The position numbers and the translations under genes are program-made. From Planctomycetaceae bacterium (GTDB lineage: Bacteria > Planctomycetota > Planctomycetia > Pirellulales > Thermoguttaceae): a DNA stretch of 5,561 nt. Location: the NCBI GenBank assembly GCA_031266315.1, contig JAISBG010000463.1, forward strand, positions 1 to 5,561, given 5' to 3'. The notes below the pieces were generated by a model that made no database searches, was not told where the DNA came from, and saw only the letters and a list, made by a program, of their open reading frames with translations. Below are positions 1 through 5,561 of this stretch, one piece after another. Each line of letters begins with the position of its first letter. Position 1 is the stretch's first letter.

Positions 1-63
1 ATGTGGGCGGTTTTCCAAAGTTAATCGCAACAAAAAAACAATCGACAACAGGCTTGAGAATAT

Positions 64-720
64 ATGGATGCGGAAAATTTTTCATTTCTTTGGAAGGGCA
101 TTTTATTGGGGATTCATGCCGGAATTTCTCCGGGTCCGGTTACAACACTTCTCGTAACGGAATCACTGTTACATGGACGGCGTGCCGGAATGAAGATTGC
201 ATTTGTGCCGGTCTTGACGGATTTACCGGTGGTTGCGGTGATTATTCCGTTACTTTATTATCTGACGTTTGACGCAACAACAGTGATTGCGGTCATTTCA
301 ATGGTTGGAGCCTTAATTCTTTGCGGTTTTAGTTACGAAAGTTTTTCGGTTACGGAATCGCGGTATGAACGCGGTGAGGTGTCGCGGATTTCGTTATGGA
401 AGGCGGTGGGAATGAATTTTTTCAATCCGAATTTGTACATTTATTGGATTACCATTTGCGGACCGCTGGCGGTTTCCGGTTTGTATCGCGGTTGGGCAAC
501 AATGTTCTTATTTCTTGCAACGTTTTATATTAGTATAACTTCGGTGAAACTGGGTCTTTCATTGACGGTTGGAAGTGTTCGTCACTCGTTGAATTTGAAG
601 GTGATTGTCTGGATCAACCGCTTTCTCGGTGCGGCAATGCTTTTATTTGCCCTATTTTTTTTTCGACAAGGATTCCAAATGCTGACCGGTGAAATAACAA
701 TACATTTTAGCGGAAAATGA
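64..720 (+). CDS. LysE/RhtB-family amino-acid-type exporter
   Basis: Predicted inner-membrane exporter of the LysE/RhtB superfamily, whose members expel amino acids or related metabolites using the proton gradient; the substrate cannot be told from sequence. The protein has 218 residues, close to the usual 200-220, and is almost entirely hydrophobic with about six membrane segments. The family's N-terminal signature is clear: GILLGIHAGISPGPV (residues 12-26) followed by SLLHGRRAGMKIA (34-46). The mid-protein N-P motif that begins the second half is at N121-P122 (MNFFNPNLYIYW). ATG at 64 is well supported because an in-frame TGA lies at 55-57, two codons upstream. No strong ribosome binding site is visible, only a weak AGG at 50-52. 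A run of nine T encodes F198-F200 near the C-terminus. Codons ending in CG are common (about 25 of 218), as in the 3' part of the following pump gene. Family assignment is secure; substrate is unknown. Confidence 0.9.
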   Translation: MDAENFSFLWKGILLGIHAGISPGPVTTLLVTESLLHGRRAGMKIAFVPVLTDLPVVAVIIPLLYYLTFDATTVIAVISMVGALILCGFSYESFSVTESRYERGEVSRISLWKAVGMNFFNPNLYIYWITICGPLAVSGLYRGWATMFLFLATFYISITSVKLGLSLTVGSVRHSLNLKVIVWINRFLGAAMLLFALFFFRQGFQMLTGEITIHFSGK

Positions 721-746
721 TCATGCGGTTTACTATATTGTGTTAG

Positions 747-775
747 GGTTGCAAGTTTTCGGAATACTTGCAGCC
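747..775 (+). terminator. Hairpin after the LysE-type gene, possible terminator
   Basis: A 10-bp stem (747-756 pairing with 766-775, one G-U pair) with a 9-base loop starts 26 bases after the exporter's stop codon. The sequence after it is T-rich (GTTCTTTGTTT) but lacks a clean T run, so an intrinsic terminator is plausible and not certain. It could separate transcription of the exporter from that of the pump. The same bases also lie in an open frame discussed under the findings. Confidence 0.4.
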
Positions 776-864
776 GTTCTTTGTTTCGGATATGATAGGA
801 ATCTCTTTTTGTAAGTTGTTTTGGTAAATTGTTTTCCCCGTTGCGAAGTTTGGATTAAAATATT

Positions 865-3800
865 ATGGACATTATTAAATTCTCAATTGATAATCCCGTC
901 AAAGTTGCGGTTGGTGTATTATTGACCATTCTTTTTGGCGTTCTGGCATTTGTTTCCGTTCCCGTTCAGATGACACCCGATGTGGAACGTCCCGTCGTTA
1001 CTATTCGAACTACATGGCAAGGACGAAGTCCCGAAGAAGTTGAAAAGTCCATTCTTATGGAGCAAGAGAAAAAACTCAAGACATTGCAAGGACTTTATCA
1101 GATGACTTCAACCGCCCAATTAGGGGAAGGGCGAATCGAACTTGAATTTACCGTCGGTTACGATATGAGCCGCGCCGTTCAGGAAACCTCCAACCGGCTC
1201 AACGAAGTTCCTCGCTATCCCGATGATGTGGAACGTCCGGTGATTCGCGCCGCCAGCGCGAATACCGATGAAGCTATCGCCTTTGGGTTGTTCACTTCTG
1301 AGAATAACCCCGAATTTGAAATGGCTGAGTTTTATGATTACGCCGACCGCTATGTCAAACCTGCCTTTGAACGTATCAAAGGTTTGGCTCAGGTCGATGT
1401 TTACGGCGGACGCGAACACGAAGTTCAGGTTCGGTTTGATCCTGTTGTGTTGGCACAAGCCGGTATCTCTGTTGACGAACTCCGCTCCGCAATTATGAAC
1501 GATAACCTCAATGAATCCGCCGGCGATTTATCAAACGGTCGTCAGGATATTCGGTTTCGTGTGTTGGGACGTTATGACTCCTTAGAACCAATTCGTAATG
1601 TTATTGTCAAATATATTGACGGCGCACCTATCTATCTCAAAGATATTGCCACTCCTTGTCTTGCTCTGAAAAAGAATACGTACTTCAACCAAAGTATGGG
1701 GCGTACGTCCATGTCCATGTATTTCCGCCGCGATACCGGCGCAAATGTCCTAAGTATTATGCAGGAAGTCAACCGTATCGGTAAGGAAATCTCCAAACCC
1801 GGTGGTTTACTCGACCTTTACAAAAATGACCGCTACCAAATCAAATTTGAACTCTTGTACGACGATTCTCTCTACATCAACAACGCCGTTGCTTTAGTCA
1901 AGCAAAATATGTACGAAGGCGGTATTCTGGCAATTGTCGTCCTGTTGCTTTTTCTGCGAAGTTTCCGTCCTACTCTTATTATCTCTATTGCAATTCCGAT
2001 TTCGATTGTCGGAACGTTTGTTGTTCTTTACGCCGCCGGACGGAATATCAATGTTATCTCATTAGCCGGACTCGCGTTTGCAATTGGAATGGTCGTCGAT
2101 TGCGCTATTGTAGTTCTGGAAAATATCGACCGGCACCTTCACATGGGGCAAACCGTTCTTGTTGCCGCTTACGAAGGTACCAAAGAAGTTTGGGGCGCCG
2201 TCTTGGCACAAACATTGACTACTGTTGCCGTCTTCTGCCCCGTTCTGACCATTCAGGAAGAATCCGGTCAACTCTTTTATGATATTGCCATTGCGGTTTC
2301 GGCGTCGGTTCTTATTTCGTTGCTGGTTGCGATTACGGTCATTCCGGTTTGCGCGGTCAACTGGCTTCGCGAAAAACCAAAACAGCACGACTCACAACAC
2401 GGTTGGTACGGTTGGCTTTACAGTATTATTCATTCTTTGTTCGGACTGGCACCAATCTGCCAAAAACTTTCCAATGGTTTTGCTCATCTGGTGTATCTGC
2501 TGACCTTCCGAAGTTTGTCGGGAATATGGGTTCGGCTTGTGATAATCGCGTTCATTTCCGGTGCCGCAACATTCCTCAGTTTTAGTCTGATGCCCCCTGC
2601 CAGTTATCTGCCGACCGGCAATAAAAACGTTCTCAACGGCAATATGCTTCTTCCGCCGGCTTATTCTATTCAGCAAAATGTGTTGGTTGGGCGGCGTGCC
2701 GAAGAATTTCTGAGACCGTACTGGGAAGCCCAAACGGTTGCGGAAGCCTCTGCAATTCAGGAGATTGTCGATACGCGAACCAATAAAGTTGTTCCCATAA
2801 TACCGCCGATTAAAAGTTTTTATATTGTGGTTCGGAATCAGGGAGTTTTTATGAATGTAACCAGCAAAGACGATGATTTGGTCAAACCGCTTGAAGTTCT
2901 TTTGAACTCGATGATGAACGCGATTCCGGGTTGTTCCGGCAATGCCCAGCAACAAGGAATTTTCGGCAGGCGCGGCGGCGGTTCCAACTCCGTGCAAATC
3001 GAAGTGATTGGTTCCGACATGCAACGGCTTCGGGATTCCACCAATTATCTGGAACAACGTCTGGTCGGTGTGTTTTCGCGTGCAGGTGTTCGGAGTGAAC
3101 CGGCAAATTATGACCTGAACGGTCCCGAATGGGAAATCATTGTCGATCAGGTTCGGGCAAAAGAACTGGGGTTGAGTGTTCAGTCGCTGGCTTACACGTC
3201 GCGGGCAATGATTGACGGAATTTATGTTGGTGATTTCGATTACGAAGGGGACAATATTGACCTGACATTGATTCGTGATCCTGATATTCCGCTGACACCG
3301 GACGAATTTGAAACGCTTCCCATTTCGATTATCGATAACGACGGAAAACGGCAACTCATGCCGGTTGGTCAATTAGTCAGTTTTGCCAAAGCGGACGCTT
3401 CGCAACAAATTCGTCGTGTAGAACAGGAACGGGCAATCCGGTTGACGGTTAGTCCGCCTTCCGATGTGGCGTTGGAAACGGCTCAGGCTCAAATTTTGCA
3501 GATTGTCGAGGAGTCGCACCGTGAAGGCGGAATGACACCGGATACGTTTGTCAAATTATCAGGAAATGCCGACAAACTTTCCCAAACCCGACGGGCAATG
3601 TTAGGACAATGGACAGGGTTAAACAGTGAATCGGTTCTCAATTTAATTGCGTCGCGGTTTTTCCTTTCGCTGTTGATTACTTATCTTCTGATGGCGGGAT
3701 TATTTGAAAGTTTTCTGTATCCGTTTGTTATTATGTTTAGTGTCCCGTTTGCAATGGTGGGCGGTTTTATCGGGTTGGCGATTATCAATCATTACGACCC

Positions 3801-4224
3801 GACGCAACAAATGGATACGTTGACAATGCTGGGGTTTGTGTTGTTGATAGGAGTTGTTGTCAACAACGCTATTTTGTTGGTTCATCAGACGTTGAATTTT
3901 ATGAAAGGTCGCGGCGAATCGGAAACAGATATTATCGAAAAGATGAATTACCGCGAAGCGATTCGAGAAGCGGTTCGGACGCGGATAAGACCAATTTTTA
4001 TGACCACAGCGGCGGCGGTGATTGGAATGGTTCCGTTGGTGATAAAATCCGGTGCCGGAAGTGAATTATATCGTGGTATTGGTTCGGTGGTTATTGGCGG
4101 TTTGGTGTGTTCAACACTTTTTTCGCTCTTTGTTGTGCCGTTAATGCTCAGTCTGGTGATTGACATCCAATTCGGTCTTTTCCGCCTACTCGGAAATAAC
4201 CCGCCCGATTTCACAAAAGAATGA
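865..4224 (+). CDS. RND efflux transporter permease subunit (HAE1/AcrB-like)
   Basis: Inner-membrane proton-driven pump subunit of the RND superfamily, normally working in a tripartite complex with a periplasmic adaptor and an outer-membrane channel. It has 1119 residues, somewhat longer than AcrB (about 1050). TM1 is at about 11-32; the first porter region follows, with VDVYGGREHEVQV from 177. TM2-TM6 span about 349-497, TM7 about 553-575, then the second porter region, and TM8-TM12 about 931-1100. The TM4 motif GMVVDCAIVVLEN keeps the first relay aspartate (D412, equivalent to AcrB D407), but the second is Cys413. The TM10 motif GVVVNNAILLVHQ has Asn1000 where AcrB has Lys940. RPIFMTTAAAVIGMVPLVI from 1042 is the canonical TM11 motif. 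The loop with MPPASYLPTGN (from 576) and GIFGRRGGG (698 on) places it in a HAE1 subgroup that I associate with planctomycetes and other environmental bacteria. The start is fixed by an in-frame TAA at 856-858. No adaptor or channel gene adjoins it. Codon use changes near 2290. Substrate unknown. Confidence 0.95.
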   Translation: MDIIKFSIDNPVKVAVGVLLTILFGVLAFVSVPVQMTPDVERPVVTIRTTWQGRSPEEVEKSILMEQEKKLKTLQGLYQMTSTAQLGEGRIELEFTVGYDMSRAVQETSNRLNEVPRYPDDVERPVIRAASANTDEAIAFGLFTSENNPEFEMAEFYDYADRYVKPAFERIKGLAQVDVYGGREHEVQVRFDPVVLAQAGISVDELRSAIMNDNLNESAGDLSNGRQDIRFRVLGRYDSLEPIRNVIVKYIDGAPIYLKDIATPCLALKKNTYFNQSMGRTSMSMYFRRDTGANVLSIMQEVNRIGKEISKPGGLLDLYKNDRYQIKFELLYDDSLYINNAVALVKQNMYEGGILAIVVLLLFLRSFRPTLIISIAIPISIVGTFVVLYAAGRNINVISLAGLAFAIGMVVDCAIVVLENIDRHLHMGQTVLVAAYEGTKEVWGAVLAQTLTTVAVFCPVLTIQEESGQLFYDIAIAVSASVLISLLVAITVIPVCAVNWLREKPKQHDSQHGWYGWLYSIIHSLFGLAPICQKLSNGFAHLVYLLTFRSLSGIWVRLVIIAFISGAATFLSFSLMPPASYLPTGNKNVLNGNMLLPPAYSIQQNVLVGRRAEEFLRPYWEAQTVAEASAIQEIVDTRTNKVVPIIPPIKSFYIVVRNQGVFMNVTSKDDDLVKPLEVLLNSMMNAIPGCSGNAQQQGIFGRRGGGSNSVQIEVIGSDMQRLRDSTNYLEQRLVGVFSRAGVRSEPANYDLNGPEWEIIVDQVRAKELGLSVQSLAYTSRAMIDGIYVGDFDYEGDNIDLTLIRDPDIPLTPDEFETLPISIIDNDGKRQLMPVGQLVSFAKADASQQIRRVEQERAIRLTVSPPSDVALETAQAQILQIVEESHREGGMTPDTFVKLSGNADKLSQTRRAMLGQWTGLNSESVLNLIASRFFLSLLITYLLMAGLFESFLYPFVIMFSVPFAMVGGFIGLAIINHYDPTQQMDTLTMLGFVLLIGVVVNNAILLVHQTLNFMKGRGESETDIIEKMNYREAIREAVRTRIRPIFMTTAAAVIGMVPLVIKSGAGSELYRGIGSVVIGGLVCSTLFSLFVVPLMLSLVIDIQFGLFRLLGNNPPDFTKE

Positions 4225-4276
4225 TTTCAATTTATGGTAGATTAACAGCAGTTACGCAACAACCGAAATGCTGATT

Positions 4277-4405
4277 GACGATGCCCAAAGGTGGGCGATG
4301 TTTTGCTAAAACATCGTGTCGGCGTTAGCTGACTGGAATCAGGGGCAAAGTCGGCTATTGCCGACATGACCTTTCAGCGAAAGGTCACTCACCTTTGTGA
4401 TTGTC
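4277..4405. repeat. Palindromic element 1: inverted repeat built of four hairpins
   Basis: This element fills most of the gap between the convergent pump and kinase genes, ending six bases before the kinase stop codon. Two 48-base arms (4286-4333 and 4350-4397) are inverted copies, about 36 of 48 identical without gaps, around a 16-base centre. Each arm starts at the outside with an 8-base perfect match (CAAAGGTG/CACCTTTG). It then contains a 9-bp hairpin with a 3-base loop (4296-4316, loop GCT; 4367-4387, loop AGC) and a 6-bp hairpin with a 4-base loop (4318-4333 and 4350-4365). The outer stem extends through 4277-4282/4400-4405 with one G-U pair. The fold is therefore an outer stem enclosing four hairpins. 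The left and right 9-bp hairpins differ by paired changes. There is no T run, so an ordinary terminator is unlikely, though it could still stop transcription from both sides. No protein is encoded. The best guess is a REPIN-like interspersed repeat or a structured RNA. Confidence 0.8.
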
Positions 4406-4411
4406 CACTTG

Positions 4412-5272
4412 TTATTCGTCTTCATTTTCGACTTTGGCGATCATTTTGAGGAATTGTTTCATGTCGGGGCAACGTTTCGAGACTTCCGGTTCAATACAAC
4501 TGTGAATCGCACGGGCAAGTATTTTATTGATATTCGGACGAAATTCAAAAATTGATGCGGGCGGTTCACTGTGGGACATTGCGGCATTGCCGCTGTCTCC
4601 GCGGGGCCAAGGAAGTTGCCGCGTGCACAGTTCGTAAATAGTAACACCGAAAGAAAAAACATCCAACCGAATATCTGTTGGTTTCCGGCGCACCAATTCG
4701 GGAGCCATATAATTAGCAGTTCCGGTACGATTTCCGGGATCGGTGAACGGCGGACGGTTCGGAACACTTAACCCAAAATCAGTCAACTTCAAAACTGTTC
4801 CGTCCCCAACAAACAATAAATTACGCGGACAAATATCACGATGAATAAACCCCTTCTCGTGAACCGCCTGCAACGCCTCTGCCACTTGACGAATATAAAA
4901 AACTCTGGCTCCCGCCATGAGGTCTTCCCGAACCATGAGAACATTGTTCAGACCGGTTCCCTCAAGATATTCCATGACTAAATATTGTTCCCCCGCTGTT
5001 GTCAGACCTTGCTCAAAAGTTTTGACAATATACGGATGGTCGAATAACACCGCAATTTCACCTTCGGTTGGTTTGTGAAGCCCTTTGAAACGGGCTTCGA
5101 CGGCGGTGGTTTTTTTCATATCGAGAATTTTTAACGCAACCAGTTGACCGGTTTCCCGATCACGCGCCCGATAAACTTGCGACATGGTTCCGGAAATCGC
5201 CGAATGAAGTAATTCGTAGCGGTTCCGATAATTCAATTTGCCTTTACCGAATATCTTGGAAAAAAAACTCAT
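4412..5272 (-). CDS. Soluble Ser/Thr protein kinase (Hanks type)
   Basis: Cytoplasmic eukaryotic-type protein kinase that transfers phosphate from ATP to Ser/Thr of unknown targets. It has 286 residues, essentially one kinase domain with no membrane segment and no added sensor domain. Visible landmarks are: a degenerate glycine loop around 26-34 (ISGTMSQVY); the ATP lysine K48 in VALKIL; the likely helix-C glutamate E72 (or E70); the hinge VMEYLEG (99-105); the catalytic loop HRDICPRN (144-151) with D146 and N151; the DFG motif at 165-167; MAPE at 189-192; the LDVFSFGVTIYEL segment (203-215); and R267 near the end. The catalytic-loop lysine typical of Ser/Thr kinases is Cys148. All residues needed for metal and ATP binding remain, so it is probably active. 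The start at 5272 is fixed by an in-frame TAA at 5287-5285 (reverse strand); the next Met (30) would remove the glycine loop. No Shine-Dalgarno sequence is visible. Codons 2-5 contain an eight-base T run. The gene converges on the pump gene, and no functional link is evident. Confidence 0.93.
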   Translation of the reverse strand: MSFFSKIFGKGKLNYRNRYELLHSAISGTMSQVYRARDRETGQLVALKILDMKKTTAVEARFKGLHKPTEGEIAVLFDHPYIVKTFEQGLTTAGEQYLVMEYLEGTGLNNVLMVREDLMAGARVFYIRQVAEALQAVHEKGFIHRDICPRNLLFVGDGTVLKLTDFGLSVPNRPPFTDPGNRTGTANYMAPELVRRKPTDIRLDVFSFGVTIYELCTRQLPWPRGDSGNAAMSHSEPPASIFEFRPNINKILARAIHSCIEPEVSKRCPDMKQFLKMIAKVENEDE

Positions 5273-5310
5273 CTTGGTAGAAAATTAATGACAAATTATT
5301 TATTAACGAT

Positions 5311-5329
5311 TCCTAAGTCCGTAGGACTT
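5311..5329. other. Small hairpin upstream of the kinase gene
   Basis: AAGTCC (5315-5320) and GGACTT (5324-5329) form a perfect 6-bp inverted repeat around GTA. An overlapping alternative, TCCTA (5311-5315) with TAGGA (5322-5326), gives a 5-bp stem, so two exclusive folds share the same bases. It lies 39-57 bases upstream of the kinase start, where an operator or a leader hairpin could sit, but the role is unknown. It may also be part of the repeat cluster that follows. Confidence 0.4.
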
Positions 5330-5357
5330 TAATTTATACTTTTCACGGTTAAAAACT

Positions 5358-5389
5358 ACCTTTTTATTTTCGCAAATCAATAGGAAGGT
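5358..5389 (+). other. 11-bp hairpin abutting palindromic element 2
   Basis: Bases 5358-5368 pair with 5379-5389 over 11 positions, two of them T-G pairs on this strand, around a 10-base loop. Its right side uses the first four bases of element 2 (5386-5389), so this hairpin and the outer end of element 2 would compete. It may be a flanking part of the repeat or a fold that arose by chance; the two G-U pairs suit RNA of the plus strand. Confidence 0.4.
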
Positions 5390-5558
5390 GGGCGATCTGC
5401 CCGCTGGGCGGTTGCGCCGGTTGGTATATCATTGATTCCAAACGGATTGCCTTCCCAGAATATTCTCTATCGAAACAACACGCAAAGAAGAGGCATTGCC
5501 TGTTGGAATCAATGAATACTCAACCGGCGCGACCGCCCAGCGGGCGGATCGCCCACCT
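5386..5558. repeat. Palindromic element 2: 173-base inverted repeat with hairpin arms
   Basis: The outer 38 bases (5386-5423 and 5521-5558) are inverted copies with only two differences, at 5398/5546 and 5413/5531, both T opposite G. The match continues in the same register through a 13-base perfect block (5429-5441/5503-5515) and a weaker block near 5444-5451/5492-5500, leaving a central loop of about 40 bases that contains a 10-base palindrome at 5457-5466. Each outer arm also folds on itself: a stem of about 10 bp with one bulged base, loop GCT at 5403-5405 on the left and AGC at 5539-5541 on the right. The GC-rich arms contrast with the AT-rich flanks. Only three bases follow the element before the window ends, so a target-site duplication cannot be tested. 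No convincing protein is encoded. It resembles element 1 in plan and lead sequence. Best guess: a non-autonomous, REPIN- or MITE-like repeat. Confidence 0.8.
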
Positions 5559-5561
5559 CAT

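Noticed and set aside
1..24. ATG followed by six codons and TAA at the window start
   Set aside because: Too short to call. It could be the end of a gene that begins outside the window, but seven codons give no evidence of that.
2392..3372. Long reverse-strand open frame (326 codons) inside the pump gene
   Set aside because: It lies wholly antisense to well-conserved RND sequence. Its translation is rich in Asn, His and Arg with no recognisable domain, and it is explained by the codon composition of the sense gene.
64..4224. Exporter and RND pump as one operon
   Set aside because: The 144-base gap with a stable hairpin near its start argues against tight cotranscription, and no shared substrate can be inferred.
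4296..4316. Perfect 9-bp hairpin as a Rho-independent terminator of the pump gene
   Set aside because: No T run follows on either strand, the stem is not GC-rich, and it is one part of the larger symmetrical element. A stop to transcription remains possible but is not shown.
5273..5350. Sigma-70-type promoter for the kinase (TATAAA-like and TAAATAAT-like stretches on the reverse strand)
   Set aside because: The region is AT-rich, so such matches are expected by chance, and none has a convincing -35 box at proper spacing.
5386..5558. CRISPR array or tRNA gene in the repeat-rich right end
   Set aside because: There are only two copies and they are inverted, not direct repeats with regular spacers; no tRNA cloverleaf or T-loop motif is present.

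Overview
The window looks like chromosomal DNA from a moderate-GC Gram-negative-type bacterium, most likely a member of the Planctomycetota. This is inference. It rests on the subfamily of the RND pump, on a compact soluble Ser/Thr kinase with the catalytic loop HRDICPRN, and on the absence of a clear Shine-Dalgarno sequence before any of the three genes. No rRNA or other marker is present to settle it.

Layout. Bases 1-63 hold no supportable gene. A LysE/RhtB-type exporter of 218 residues lies at 64-720 (+), followed by a 10-bp hairpin at 747-775 that may terminate it. A complete RND/HAE1-type efflux permease of 1119 residues fills 865-4224 (+). A structured palindromic element occupies 4277-4405. 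A soluble Ser/Thr protein kinase of 286 residues lies at 4412-5272 (-) and converges on the pump. Its upstream region (5273-5385) carries two small hairpins, and a second large palindromic element fills 5386-5558, ending three bases before the window does.

The two exporters could both serve export of small molecules across the inner membrane. However, 144 bases and a probable terminator separate them, and no adaptor (HlyD/MFP) or outer-membrane channel gene is visible beside the pump. Nothing in the sequence ties the kinase to either transporter.

The most interesting content is in the intergenic DNA. Both large elements are inverted repeats whose arms are themselves hairpins. Both share the lead sequence AGGTGGGCGAT and place a GCT loop (left arm) or AGC loop (right arm) at nearly the same offset. 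In the first element the left and right hairpins differ at four of nine base pairs, and both partners change each time, so the hairpin fold itself appears to be kept. This resembles the REP-doublet (REPIN) plan, and I propose a REPIN-like or structured-RNA repeat family. A second notable signal is inside the pump gene: codons ending in CG are rare up to about 2290 and then become several times more common, matching the upstream gene, which suggests a mosaic gene.
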